The notes under the pieces: generated by a model
What the model was told of the DNA's origin: nothing
The model's database searches: none
Seen by the model: only the letters and a program-made list of their open reading frames with translations
From: Candidatus Poseidoniaceae archaeon
Lineage (GTDB): Archaea; Thermoplasmatota; Poseidoniia; Poseidoniales; Poseidoniaceae
DNA length: 64,000 nt
Reading direction: 5' to 3'
Assembly (NCBI GenBank): GCA_949372875.1
Contig: CASIAW010000005.1
Span: forward strand, 1-64,000
Program-made: the position numbers and the translations under genes
Shown: positions 1 to 9,204 of the stretch, in pieces
How the letters are laid out: each line of letters opens with the position of its first letter
Position numbering within the stretch: the first letter of the stretch is position 1

Positions 1-1
1 T

Positions 2-457
2 ACGTTGATTATATGTACCGCAACCGCCCTGATGATTTTGATTGCAGGCACTTGGCAGGGTGAAGAAGCCCAAGGCGTGACACTCACCGCAAACGCTTTT
101 TCTCAACTACTGGGCCCTTTTGGTACCTTTATCATATTTGTCAGTGTAGTCAGCTTTGCTACCACGACCCTCTTCACCTATTCATTTTATGGCTCTCAAT
201 GTGCCAGCTTTGTATTTGGCACACGCTATACAAATGCCTACCGCATGGTGTTTGTTGCCTCCATCGTGTTAATCGCCGTGATTTCGATAGATGCAGCCGT
301 GAGTTTAATCGACGGCTCATTTGCCTTGATGGCAATTCCAACAATGGTGTCCGCCATCTGGCTTGCGCCCAAAGTAGTCGCCGCAGCCAAGGTCTATCTA
401 AACAAAGTGGATATCGGCACTTACGACACCCCAACAAATTCGACAAGCAATGACTAG
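2..457 (+). CDS. Sodium:alanine symporter (AGCS) family, C-terminal fragment
   Basis: C-terminal part of a secondary transporter; the reading frame is open to the left edge, so the gene begins outside the window. Family members move alanine or glycine with Na+ across the inner membrane. The fragment opens with an ICTATALMIL segment matching the conserved 'D-T-x-x-I-C-T' helix of the AGCS family. It continues with a hydrophobic helix ending in a S-x-Y-G-S-Q motif (family: S-Y-Y-G-E), the F-G-T-R-Y-x-N-x-Y-R loop, and two last helices ending near MAIPTMVSAIWLA. The hydrophilic tail (DTPTNSTSND) is cytoplasmic by family topology. It ends 12 bp before the alkylsulfatase gene and could share its transcript. 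The family call is sound; the substrate is inference. Confidence 0.8.
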   Translation, partial: TLIICTATALMILIAGTWQGEEAQGVTLTANAFSQLLGPFGTFIIFVSVVSFATTTLFTYSFYGSQCASFVFGTRYTNAYRMVFVASIVLIAVISIDAAVSLIDGSFALMAIPTMVSAIWLAPKVVAAAKVYLNKVDIGTYDTPTNSTSND

Positions 458-469
458 TGAGTAAATACA

Positions 470-2395
470 ATGGCTTATAAACCACTTCCGGAAAATCTGG
501 CCGCCAACAAACCCGCCACCAGCCATACTCAAGCGGCGCAAGAACAGGTTAAAAGCAGTTTAGATTTCAGCAACAGAAGAAGTTTTGCTGATGCAGAAAG
601 AGGTTTCATTGCAACGCTCAATCCTTTGACCCTTAGGCGAGAAGATGGCCATATCACCTTCGACCTAGCGCACATGGAATTCCTTAACGACGAAGCGCCC
701 ACAACGGTTAACCCAAGCCTTTGGCGACAGTCGCAACTTAATGCCCAGCATAACGGCTTATTCGAAGTGGTAGACGGCATCTACCAAGTCCGGTCCTTCG
801 ACATTGCCAACATGACCCTCATCCGCTCCAATGCGGGTTGGATCGTTATCGACCCGCTCACCTCGTCCGAATCCTCTGCTGCGGCATTAGCGCTGGCCAA
901 TGAGCATTTAGGCGAGAGGCCTGTAGTTGCGGTGCTCATCACGCACAGCCATGCCGACCATTTCGCAGGTGTATTGGGCGTTGTCAGCCAGGAGCAAGTT
1001 CGCTCAGGCAAAGTACCTCTTATTGCACCGGAAGACTTTGTTAACGAATCGCTAAATGAAAATGTACTTGCCGGCAACGCCATGAACCGCCGTGCCACCT
1101 ACATGTACGGCAATCTACTGCCAGCGTCTGCTACCGGCTATGTCACCACCGGTTTAGGCGCTGCTGTGTCTATGGGTAGCACCGGCTTCATAGTGCCATC
1201 AGATTTCATCTATAAAACTGGCGAGACGCGCACAATAGATGGCGTCGAAATAGAATTTCAAATGACTCCCGGCACCGAAGCCCCAGCAGAATTTGTATTT
1301 TACCTACCAGCCTTCAAAGCCCTGTGCATGGCAGAAATTACTTCTCACCACTTACATAACGTCTATACGCCAAGGGGCGCACAAGTGCGTGATGCCTTGG
1401 AGTGGTCAAGCCAAATCAATGAATCCATTGATCTATTCGGTCACCGCATAGACGTTCAGTTTGCCTCCCATCACTGGCCTATTTGGGGCCAAGCGGATGC
1501 AATTGACTACTTAGAGAAACAAAGAGACTTATACAAGTACATCCATGACCAAACATTACGCCTAGCAAACAATGGTTACACCAAAGAAGAAATTGCCGAG
1601 CAGGTACATTTACCTGATAGCTTAGGGCAGGAATTTTACAACAGGGACTACTACGGCACAGTGCACCACAACTGCCGCGCCGTTTACGTTAAGTACCTAG
1701 GCTTTTTCGACGGTAACCCCTCTACCCTTTATCAACTGCCACCCGTAGAACAAGCAAAGCGCTATATGGATTTCATGGGCGGCGCAGATGCCGTGGTAGA
1801 CAAAGCTCGCGGCTCTTTTGACAAAGGCGACTACCGCTGGGTCGCAGAAGTACTTAATCATGTTGTAATGTCGGACCCGGATCACATCGCTGGTAGAGCG
1901 CTATTGGCAGATACGTTAGAGCAATTGGGCTATCAGTCAGAGTCGGCACCTTGGCGCAATTTCTATCTGTGCGGTGCATTGGAGCTAAGACAAGGATTAC
2001 CGGAGACCAAGGCCTTTCAAGCCAGCGGTGGTATTGCGGCAGGTATGCCGATAGAAAACTTCTTCCAAACTTTAGCGGTTCGACTACTGCCCACAGCCGC
2101 AGACGGATTAGCTGTGAGCATCTTGCTAAATTTGACCGATATGGACGCTAACTATTTGGTCACTATCAAAAACAGCGTTTTCAATTACTTTAAAAACAAA
2201 GACACTGCGGCAGATACCACGCTGACAATTTCTTCCGCAGATTTTAAAAAGCTCATCATGGGGCTAACAGATGGCCCAACGTTAATGGCTGAGAAAAAGT
2301 TGGAAATTGCTGGTGACGCTGAGGTAATGCGCAGCTTATCGCAGCTATTCGATCAGTTCCCCCGACGCTTCCCGCTGGTTACACCACGAGACTAA
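470..2395 (+). CDS. Alkyl sulfatase, metallo-beta-lactamase fold (SdsA1/BDS1 family)
   Basis: Hydrolyses alkyl sulfate esters such as dodecyl sulfate to alcohol and sulfate, using two zinc ions. At 641 residues it has the usual family length. The zinc motif T-H-S-H-A-D-H lies at residues 158-164. The family-specific S-H-H-L-H-N-V-Y-T-P-R-G block and the later A-S-H-H-W-P-I-W-G block supply further ligands. An alkylsulfatase dimerisation region follows (about 370-510), then a C-terminal SCP2-like hydrophobic pocket (about 515-641). The first 35 residues are polar and contain no hydrophobic stretch, so I see no signal peptide, whereas several characterised members are exported. It sits 12 bp behind the symporter gene. 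Family call is firm; the physiological substrate is unknown. Confidence 0.93.
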   Translation: MAYKPLPENLAANKPATSHTQAAQEQVKSSLDFSNRRSFADAERGFIATLNPLTLRREDGHITFDLAHMEFLNDEAPTTVNPSLWRQSQLNAQHNGLFEVVDGIYQVRSFDIANMTLIRSNAGWIVIDPLTSSESSAAALALANEHLGERPVVAVLITHSHADHFAGVLGVVSQEQVRSGKVPLIAPEDFVNESLNENVLAGNAMNRRATYMYGNLLPASATGYVTTGLGAAVSMGSTGFIVPSDFIYKTGETRTIDGVEIEFQMTPGTEAPAEFVFYLPAFKALCMAEITSHHLHNVYTPRGAQVRDALEWSSQINESIDLFGHRIDVQFASHHWPIWGQADAIDYLEKQRDLYKYIHDQTLRLANNGYTKEEIAEQVHLPDSLGQEFYNRDYYGTVHHNCRAVYVKYLGFFDGNPSTLYQLPPVEQAKRYMDFMGGADAVVDKARGSFDKGDYRWVAEVLNHVVMSDPDHIAGRALLADTLEQLGYQSESAPWRNFYLCGALELRQGLPETKAFQASGGIAAGMPIENFFQTLAVRLLPTAADGLAVSILLNLTDMDANYLVTIKNSVFNYFKNKDTAADTTLTISSADFKKLIMGLTDGPTLMAEKKLEIAGDAEVMRSLSQLFDQFPRRFPLVTPRD

Positions 2396-2406
2396 GTCTG
2401 TGCAGG

Positions 2407-2426
2407 GCCGGTTATTAGAGACCGGC
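2407..2426. terminator. Hairpin between convergent genes
   Basis: Inverted repeat GCCGGT / ACCGGC with an 8-base loop, lying between the convergent alkylsulfatase and TRAP permease genes. There is no clear T-run on either side, so its use as an intrinsic terminator is only suggested by position. Confidence 0.35.
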
Positions 2427-2490
2427 TTAACGCGCTATGCCCAAGACCATAAGTTCTAAGGCCTAAGTCCTAGGAGAGAGAAAAGTTAGC

Positions 2491-4425
2491 CTACCGAGGG
2501 GCCTCAGTCTGAGAAATCTCAGGAACTTTTGAGAACAAGATAAAGTTAGCCAGCAAACCAAGCCCCACCAATACTGCACCGAACATTAAATGCTCGGTGT
2601 TAGCGGGCGCCTCAGGCCAGGCAATACCCATATAAGGCAGAGCAATCAACAGACCGCCCACAGCTAATGCTGTGCGTACAGAAAAATGGTTAAGCCGGCC
2701 GTAACCCGAAAGAAATCCCTGCAACCCACCACATATAAGCCAAACGCCAATTAACGCTTCCAGCACAACTTGGGTTGAAGAAAGCAGATCCGATTTAAGA
2801 ATAAACGCAGGATCTAGTACAAAGATAAACGGAATGACATAAATCACGCTGCCCATTGTCATTGCAGCAAAACCGGTCTTCAGTGGGTTTGCCTCAGCTA
2901 TAGAAGCAGCAGCGTAAGCACCCAACGCAACCGGTGGTGTTATATACGACAGCATTGCCCAATAAAGAATAAACAAATGCACACTCAGGGGATCTAAATC
3001 TTGGCTCACCAAAGCCGGAGCCAGCACTACCGCTAGAAAAATATAGGCAGCCGTCACAGTCATACCAATACCTAAAACAAAACTGGTCAGCGCGCCCATC
3101 AATAACAACAAGCCAACATCATCACCGGCCAGGCTCAACAGGTCATTCACCAACGTACCGCTTAAGCCAGTCATCGACAGTGAACCTACAATCAAACCAA
3201 CACCCGCTAATATGACCACCAACTCGATCAATAATTTACCCACGTTATAGAGCAAATCCAGCGCGCTCTTTGGGGTTAAACGATTACTCTTAGACATCTG
3301 ATTGAGAATGAGCAAAACCGCCGTTGCGTAATAAGGCGCAATAGATTCTCGTTGTAAAAAAATCAGCAAGAATATAAGCAGTGCAAAGGCACCCATATAA
3401 AACCACCCCTCGATAAGGGTTTGCTTAATACTGGGAATATCTTCGCTGGCTAAACCTTGCAAATTATTGCGCCCAGCATAGGCATCAATCTGCATATAGA
3501 GGCTGACAAAATAGAGAACCGCCGGTAAAGCTGCGGCCACCGCCACGTCGATGTAGGCAATGTCTAAAAGTGTCGCCATCACAAATGCGGTGGAACCCAT
3601 AATAGGCGGCAGCAGAACGCCACCGGTGGAGGCACAGGCTTCTATCCCACCCGCTACATGAGGCGCCATACCGGCTTTGCGCATGGCGGGTATGGTCAGC
3701 TGTCCTGTGGTCAAAACATTGGTCACAACGCTGCCGCTCATAGAACCCATCAGGCCACTGGAAACAATGGCAACCTTGGCCGGACCACCCCGCCGTTTAC
3801 CTAACAAAGCAAAAGCCAAATCAAGGAAAAATTTACCGCCACCGGTATGCTGAAGTACCACGCCAAAGACAACAAAGCCAATAACCAAACTAGCGAAAGC
3901 GCGAAACGGTAGGCCAAAAATACTTTCAATAGACAACACATGGTAAGCCGCAGCCTCACCCCAGGTTGCAGGCAAGCCATTTAGCGGTCCTGGCATGTAC
4001 TCGGTAACAATCGGTAACACAGAGAAAAACCCAGCAATTAGACAGAGCGGCCAACCCGCAGCTCTACGCAATGCTTCAAGCAATATTGCCCAGAATGCCA
4101 GTGACGCATAGACCGCATACTCAGGCGCTGCGAATTCCCAGGCTTCATCCAGCGCTTGCTCGGCGGTGACAAAAAACATAGCCAATATACCCAGAGCAAT
4201 GGCCACCAAGGGCCAATCGATCCAACGCTTTGAGGGAAAAGTGATATAAGCCCAAGGCGCAAGAAGCCCTAACAAGGCGTAAAAATACTGGGTTTCAACT
4301 TGAACAAGAAAGCCCAACCATTGAGAACCACCAAAGATACGCAAGGTATCCATAGCCAACACCAACGCAAGCAAAGCTAAAACAGCGACAAGAGATCGAA
4401 CAAACGGGTGAGGCTGGGCTGCCAT
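2491..4425 (-). CDS. TRAP transporter fused 4TM/12TM permease (TAXI type, DctQM)
   Basis: Inner-membrane permease of a tripartite ATP-independent periplasmic transporter. At 644 residues it is the fused form: roughly the first 160 residues hold the four-helix DctQ-like part and the rest holds the DctM-like transport helices. Typical DctM features include GLMGSMSGSVVTNVLTTG and the E-A-C-A-S-T-G-G-V-L-L-P-P-I-M-G block, followed later by Y-I-T-P-P-V-A-L-G-A-Y-A-A-A. The matching solute-binding protein is encoded just upstream on the same strand, so the two form one transporter operon. TAXI systems import carboxylates or small organic ions by Na+ symport; the ligand here cannot be read from sequence. 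Confidence 0.93.
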   Translation of the reverse strand: MAAQPHPFVRSLVAVLALLALVLAMDTLRIFGGSQWLGFLVQVETQYFYALLGLLAPWAYITFPSKRWIDWPLVAIALGILAMFFVTAEQALDEAWEFAAPEYAVYASLAFWAILLEALRRAAGWPLCLIAGFFSVLPIVTEYMPGPLNGLPATWGEAAAYHVLSIESIFGLPFRAFASLVIGFVVFGVVLQHTGGGKFFLDLAFALLGKRRGGPAKVAIVSSGLMGSMSGSVVTNVLTTGQLTIPAMRKAGMAPHVAGGIEACASTGGVLLPPIMGSTAFVMATLLDIAYIDVAVAAALPAVLYFVSLYMQIDAYAGRNNLQGLASEDIPSIKQTLIEGWFYMGAFALLIFLLIFLQRESIAPYYATAVLLILNQMSKSNRLTPKSALDLLYNVGKLLIELVVILAGVGLIVGSLSMTGLSGTLVNDLLSLAGDDVGLLLLMGALTSFVLGIGMTVTAAYIFLAVVLAPALVSQDLDPLSVHLFILYWAMLSYITPPVALGAYAAASIAEANPLKTGFAAMTMGSVIYVIPFIFVLDPAFILKSDLLSSTQVVLEALIGVWLICGGLQGFLSGYGRLNHFSVRTALAVGGLLIALPYMGIAWPEAPANTEHLMFGAVLVGLGLLANFILFSKVPEISQTEAPR

Positions 4426-4515
4426 TAATAATTCCTAATTCTTCTAAAGCGGTTCTTCAAAAACAATTCAAAGCGCGGGCACTACCTTGCGCTAAGCAAT
4501 CCTAACTAGCCGCAA

Positions 4516-5685
4516 CTAGCGCCAAATAGGGTCAAAGCCGTTGGCATCTAGCGCTATAATTCGTTCCTTGAGCCAGGCATCAGCAAAACCTTCTTTGCCA
4601 GGATAACTGGCTTTATGTACTTGCCACGCTTGGGCAAGCACCTCTTGCCTTTCTATCAGGCGCTCATTGTGAGCCTGAGTTTCATCGTCCCAAACACCAA
4701 TAGATTTGAAGTAGCGTACTGCACCTTCATGAAACGGCACCACCCAGCGAAACACTTGTCTGTCCATGGCCCAGCCAATGCTACCGGGGTCGGCGGTTTT
4801 ATATTCGTCATAGTGAATGTGAATGACCTTGGCTAAATCGTGCACTAGGTCTGCATCTCGCTCTGCCAGAGTAATCAATATTGGATACGGGTAAGTTGCG
4901 CCTTCGTGCGGATTGGTGTTAGAAATTCCCGCGCCACGCGTAGCCATGTGCGGGGTAAAAAACGGCACAATTTTGGCCATGCGCGCCCAGCATTCTGGGT
5001 CATCATGAGGCGCTGGCGGCCAGAAGATACCGCGAGGAGAAGCTTCTAGTTTACGCGTTGGACCAGACACCGTAGTGGCGTAGGCTGCATCCACCTGATC
5101 ATTAACTACACCGGTCCACATGGCGCTATATCCAGGAAAATCTACACGCTCCACGTCGTCCCACGTCAAGCCACCACAGGCCAAAAACGCCTCAGTGGTG
5201 ACATTCAAAGCCGGCGCGCCGCGCACGTAAGGTACCCGCTTGCCACGCAGATCACCGTAATTTGCAATGCCCTTATCGGCTGCCACACCCAAGGCTTGGT
5301 TACTCTCACCGTTAGAAGCCATAACAATGCGCAGCGGCATGGGCCCCCACTGCTTTTCTGCAAACTGAAAAACACCTTCTTGGGCAAAGTAAGTTGCCAC
5401 GCCGTTGGCAGAAAATTGCACCCGGCCGCGCTGCAATGGCAGTAGACGAGAAACATCATTCTTACCCGGCAAAACACGCAGGTTGGTGTCGTAATTATCT
5501 TTTAGCACTTTGCCAATAGCCACAGCTTGGTTATAGCCAGTGGTGCCTAAGTTATAGGCGCTCCAAGCCATAGTTGAAGGGAAATCAATCGGCTCTTCAA
5601 TCTGTGTCTGCGCTTGCTCAGCCCAAGCGACGCTTAGACTGCCCACAACCAATAAACCGCCAACCAGTGTTTTTGCAAAACTCAA
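4516..5685 (-). CDS. TAXI family TRAP solute-binding protein
   Basis: Periplasmic ligand-binding protein of the TRAP system. Residues 1-22 form a Sec signal peptide (hydrophobic core VGGLLVVGSLSVAWA, likely cleavage after A-W-A). TAXI family features follow: S-A-Y-N-L-G-T-T-G-Y-N near the mature N-terminus, N-G-V-A-T-Y-F-A-Q-E-G, and L-R-G-K-R-V-P-Y-V-R-G-A-P-A-L-N around the middle. At 389 residues it is a little longer than many TAXI proteins. It is the first gene of the two-gene operon, 90 bp ahead of the fused permease, and is divergent from the carboxylesterase gene. Confidence 0.92.
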   Translation of the reverse strand: MSFAKTLVGGLLVVGSLSVAWAEQAQTQIEEPIDFPSTMAWSAYNLGTTGYNQAVAIGKVLKDNYDTNLRVLPGKNDVSRLLPLQRGRVQFSANGVATYFAQEGVFQFAEKQWGPMPLRIVMASNGESNQALGVAADKGIANYGDLRGKRVPYVRGAPALNVTTEAFLACGGLTWDDVERVDFPGYSAMWTGVVNDQVDAAYATTVSGPTRKLEASPRGIFWPPAPHDDPECWARMAKIVPFFTPHMATRGAGISNTNPHEGATYPYPILITLAERDADLVHDLAKVIHIHYDEYKTADPGSIGWAMDRQVFRWVVPFHEGAVRYFKSIGVWDDETQAHNERLIERQEVLAQAWQVHKASYPGKEGFADAWLKERIIALDANGFDPIWR

Positions 5686-5884
5686 TCTATTCCCCTTTCC
5701 TTAACTACCGAAACTCGTGGATCTTTCAGTCATGATAGCAACCATTGGCTAGCGCAAGTAGACACTATGCGCTATTCACCCGAATCCGTTTACAATCTAA
5801 TTTCAAAAGCTACTGCAAATCAGGTAATACTAGGTACTAAACACACTTTAGATGTACAGCTTACAAATACCGGGAGCCAAGACA
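5686..5884. promoter_or_regulatory. Divergent promoter region
   Basis: About 200 bp between the start of the TAXI binding-protein gene (minus) and the carboxylesterase gene (plus). It must hold promoters for both, but I could not pick a convincing -35/-10 pair or operator by eye. Confidence 0.4.
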
Positions 5885-7375
5885 ATGGACACAAGCACGA
5901 TTAATGCACCATGCGGACCAATCCAAGGGCGCGAAAAAGAAGGCGCATTACTATTTTGTGGCATCCCTTACGCGCAGCCGCCCGTCGAAAATCTGCGCTT
6001 TAAAGCCCCACAACCATTAGCGGCCTTCAGCGAACCCTTTTCCGCCCTCAAATTTGGCCCAGCAGCGCCGCAACTTTCGGGTGGCGGTATGACGGACAGC
6101 GCCAGCGTACGCTGGGATGAAGATTGCTTAACGCTAAACATCACCACACCAAAGCAAGCCGGCGACATTGCGGACAATAGTAAACGCGCAGTTTTAGTCT
6201 GGATCCACGGCGGCGGCTACCGCACCGGTCAAGGCGCGATCCCTTGGTACAACGGCACCCGATTTGCCCTCAACGGTAACATTGTGGTGGTCTCCATAAA
6301 CTATCGGCTGGGCGCACTAGGCTTTGCAGATCTGACCCACTTGGGCGAAGAATTCGCCACATCTAATGTCAATGGCACACTGGATCAGATCGCAGCCCTG
6401 CAATGGGTACACAACAATATCGCCGCTTTTGGGGGCGATCCTAAAAGAGTCACAGTGGCAGGCGAATCCGCAGGCGCGTTCAGTGTCGGCACCCTACTGG
6501 CGTGCGAGGCTGCCCAGGGACTATTTCACCAAGCCATACCGCAAAGTGGGGCTGCCCAACACACGCTACCCAGTGAGGCGGCAGCCAAAGTCACCGAACG
6601 CTTTTTAGCCGACCTTGGCGAGGAAGATGCCATTGGTTTATTGGCGGCTTCACCAGAACAAATTCTGCAAGCCCAAGCCGCCACATCTAGCCACTTTGAA
6701 ACTGGCGCAGGTGTGATGAGCGAACTGGGCACCACGGTGGCACCCTTCTATCCAGTACACGGCACAGCGCTTTTACCCACAGATCCGCTGACAGCCATCA
6801 GCCAAGGCATGGGTAGCCAAGTCGCTGTGCTGACCGGGACCAATGCCGACGAAACCACCTTATGGAGCAGCGGCAGTGTGAGCGAGGGGAAACTTCACCG
6901 CATCAGCCAAGGTTTAGGTGCAGAAACTCCACTGGCAACTTATAAAGCCACAAGACCTGATGCTGACCTTGACGCCCTCTCAGTCGCGTTAACCACGGAC
7001 CACATGTTCCGCATCCCAGCGATACGTATGCTGGAAGCACGCACGCCTCATAGCACCAACAACTGGCTGTATCAGTTCAATTGGTGCTCCCGGGCATTTG
7101 GCGGCAAACTCAAAGCCACACACGCACTGGAAATACCCTTTGCGTTCGACAACTTAGATCGCGCAGGCGTAGACGTATTTATTGGGCCGGGAGAGAAACC
7201 CCAGCACGTAGCAGACACAATGCACCGCGCGTGGACACAGTTTATAAACGAAGGTACGCCAGGCTGGCCCGCCTACAACTTAGAGCAGCGTGCAACCATG
7301 TGCTTTGATGATGCGAGTGTTGTGCAAGACAATCCGGGGCAGATTGAGCGTGAGGCTTGGAGTGGATTGAGGTAG
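5885..7375 (+). CDS. Type-B carboxylesterase
   Basis: Alpha/beta-hydrolase of the cholinesterase/para-nitrobenzyl-esterase family, hydrolysing carboxylic esters. The catalytic triad is visible: Ser195 in G-E-S-A-G, Glu323 in N-A-D-E-T-T, and His413 in K-A-T-H-A-L-E. The oxyanion-hole motif H-G-G-G-Y and the E-D-C-L-x-L-N-I signature are present. The ATG at 5885 is preferred over one at 5852 because GGGAG lies 9 bases before it and the family's N-terminal strand starts there. There is no signal peptide from this start, so the enzyme should be cytoplasmic. Its length of 496 residues is normal. The substrate is unknown. Confidence 0.92.
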   Translation: MDTSTINAPCGPIQGREKEGALLFCGIPYAQPPVENLRFKAPQPLAAFSEPFSALKFGPAAPQLSGGGMTDSASVRWDEDCLTLNITTPKQAGDIADNSKRAVLVWIHGGGYRTGQGAIPWYNGTRFALNGNIVVVSINYRLGALGFADLTHLGEEFATSNVNGTLDQIAALQWVHNNIAAFGGDPKRVTVAGESAGAFSVGTLLACEAAQGLFHQAIPQSGAAQHTLPSEAAAKVTERFLADLGEEDAIGLLAASPEQILQAQAATSSHFETGAGVMSELGTTVAPFYPVHGTALLPTDPLTAISQGMGSQVAVLTGTNADETTLWSSGSVSEGKLHRISQGLGAETPLATYKATRPDADLDALSVALTTDHMFRIPAIRMLEARTPHSTNNWLYQFNWCSRAFGGKLKATHALEIPFAFDNLDRAGVDVFIGPGEKPQHVADTMHRAWTQFINEGTPGWPAYNLEQRATMCFDDASVVQDNPGQIEREAWSGLR

Positions 7376-7449
7376 CGCTGGATAAAGCAAACAACATATC
7401 TACGTTAGATTAGCACCCGCCAATTTTAGTGAAGCACAAGAACAGCGTA

Positions 7450-7469
7450 AGCCCAGTAATTATTGGGCT
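7450..7469 (+). terminator. Weak hairpin after carboxylesterase gene
   Basis: AGCCCA / TGGGCT arms of 6 bp around an 8-base AT-rich loop, followed by ATTTC, 75 bp after the esterase stop codon. A possible terminator; the stem is short and the T-run poor. Confidence 0.35.
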
Positions 7470-7533
7470 ATTTCGCTTCGATACTCACGCATACTTTTTC
7501 AGCAGAAACTGCCTGCACTAAATTTCAGGTCAT

Positions 7534-7851
7534 TCAACCCGACATCTCCATCAGTTCACCCACCTCCAGAGAGCCGCCCATTTTCAAAAACGGGCAAGCT
7601 TGAGCAATTGCCATTGCCTCTTCCATGGAGGCAACTTTAATGACAGTGAACCTGACATTTCGGTTGCGCTGCCTTTGGAGGCGCTACTGTCCGCTGATAT
7701 CGTTTGGGTATTCTTTAGCGGGTCGGCTGGACTAACGGCGGAATCGCCAAGTGAGGCCATCCACTGCCTGTACTCGTTCATATTCTTCGCGCCTTATTCT
7801 GCACTTGCGGGAAGGGTTGCCACCGAAATAGGTGATTACATACTCAGTCAT
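7534..7851 (-). pseudogene. YCII/DGPF-domain protein, disrupted by frameshifts
   Basis: Reading the minus strand from an ATG at 7851 gives MTEYVITYFGGNP, a typical YCII-family start. The middle of the domain (MNEYRQWMASLGDSAVSPADPL) then appears in a second frame. The C-terminal part (VIKVASMEEAMAIAQACPFL, then KMGGSLEVGELMEMSG and stop) is in another frame. So at least two single-base shifts (near 7813-7820 and near 7645) and an in-frame TAA break what would be a ~105-residue YciI-like protein. Such proteins are small alpha/beta-barrel dimers, often encoded near sigma factors; no sigma factor is seen here. It is either a real pseudogene or a patch of poor sequence. Confidence 0.75.
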
Positions 7852-8059
7852 GTTTCTCTCATCCTTGTATTCAAAAGCTACTAACTAAAAGCCAAAAGTC
7901 AAAAAACCATTTATCTAAAAAATAGTTAGTTTTGCGCTAGCTATGCGCTAGGCAATGGATATATGCAGAAGAATTTGGATACGAGGAAACCACAAGGGGC
8001 GAGAACCCATAGGCTACCTAATTGCTGACAAAAGGAAGCGCTAGGCAGGATGGCCGAGT

Positions 8060-9154
8060 TTATATAAGGAATTCTTGGGCATTGAGGTCTAGTGCGTGAC
8101 GAGCGTGACGGCGCGCCATGGTGGCAAACATTTCATCACCGCGCTCGGTGCGCTGAACCAACATTGAGGCAATAACAGTCACCGCAAAGCCAGCAAATGC
8201 GCCTCTGCGATAATTTTGCCAACAGGCTTCCCAACCAAAATCTCGCACGCCAGCGTTCAATAAATCTTGGTAGTAACCTTTCACCAAGTCTTCTTCCACT
8301 GGTCGCCTAACTTCCGGCTCGAGTCCTGCGCCTATAAAATAAGCCACATCGTTCATTGGCGCGCCTAGCGTGATGCTTTGCCAATCTAGGGCCGTGATCT
8401 TGCAACCTCCATCGCTGCGATCAATCATTAAATTATCCAAGCGATAATCTACGTGGATCAATGCAAAGGGCTCCGGGAAGCTTGCCGTAAAGGGAGAATT
8501 TTCAACCGCGCCCACTTGTTGAATGATCCACTGCTCGTCTTCAGTAAGGTGCGGGGCAAAACGCTCAATAAATCCATCAAGCTCCGCACGATACATATCC
8601 ATAGTGGCGGAACTTTGGGCGAGTTCTTCGTCTCGTAGCCAAGTCAGTCCGCGTAAACTTTGGTCACACCAACTAGGGGCATGGAGGCCAACCAATTCAG
8701 TTAACGCTGCGTTTGCAACGATAGGATCACAGCCGAGCAACTGATCGCCCTGCTCACCTGGCGCCAAATCTTCTAGTAAAACGAAAAACTCTGGGCCTTG
8801 ATCAATAATTTCAGAAAAGTAGCACTTGGGGGTTTTGATCTGCAAACGATCTTGTAGTTGCTGATAAAAACGCACCTCTTTGAGAAAGTTTTGCAGTGCT
8901 ACACCCGTCATTTGGCTGCTTTCATCATCAGCCGGATACTTGCCGATCACACTCAGCGGCACATCTGAGGTTTGTGCATCTGCGCTTTTGAAGTCAAAAC
9001 TGTAGCGAATACATTTACCAATTTGCCCGGTACCTATCTGCTTGGCCGAAAACCCAGCAACCTGAGTTTGCAAACCCAAACTGGCAAAACATTGGTTAAA
9101 CCAATCCACACTAATGCTGTCTTCTGTAGGTATTGCTAAACGTATTGCTGACAT
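8060..9154 (-). CDS. APH/choline-kinase-fold phosphotransferase (DUF1679/ecdysteroid-kinase-like)
   Basis: Protein-kinase-like small-molecule phosphotransferase. The catalytic H-V-D-Y-R-L-D-N motif (His234, Asp236, Asn241) and the metal-binding A-L-D-W-Q-S segment about 25 residues later are both clear. An early G-T-G-Q-I-G-K glycine-rich turn and the V-I-G-K-Y strand supply the nucleotide-binding lobe. The start at 9154 has GGGAG 8 bases ahead and is preferred to the ATG at 9172. It lies downstream of, and on the same strand as, the sulfatase gene with a ~50 bp gap. Relatives often sit in acyl-CoA or steroid degradation clusters, which suits the neighbourhood; the substrate is not known. Confidence 0.82.
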   Translation of the reverse strand: MSAIRLAIPTEDSISVDWFNQCFASLGLQTQVAGFSAKQIGTGQIGKCIRYSFDFKSADAQTSDVPLSVIGKYPADDESSQMTGVALQNFLKEVRFYQQLQDRLQIKTPKCYFSEIIDQGPEFFVLLEDLAPGEQGDQLLGCDPIVANAALTELVGLHAPSWCDQSLRGLTWLRDEELAQSSATMDMYRAELDGFIERFAPHLTEDEQWIIQQVGAVENSPFTASFPEPFALIHVDYRLDNLMIDRSDGGCKITALDWQSITLGAPMNDVAYFIGAGLEPEVRRPVEEDLVKGYYQDLLNAGVRDFGWEACWQNYRRGAFAGFAVTVIASMLVQRTERGDEMFATMARRHARHALDLNAQEFLI

Positions 9155-9204
9155 TTCATCTCTCCCGGCCATTGGTGGGCAAGTTGTATTAAGTACAGGT
9201 GCCT

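Noticed and set aside
174-485. A 103-codon minus-strand ORF over the symporter
   Set aside because: It is the antisense shadow of the well-supported plus-strand transporter and has no protein-like features.
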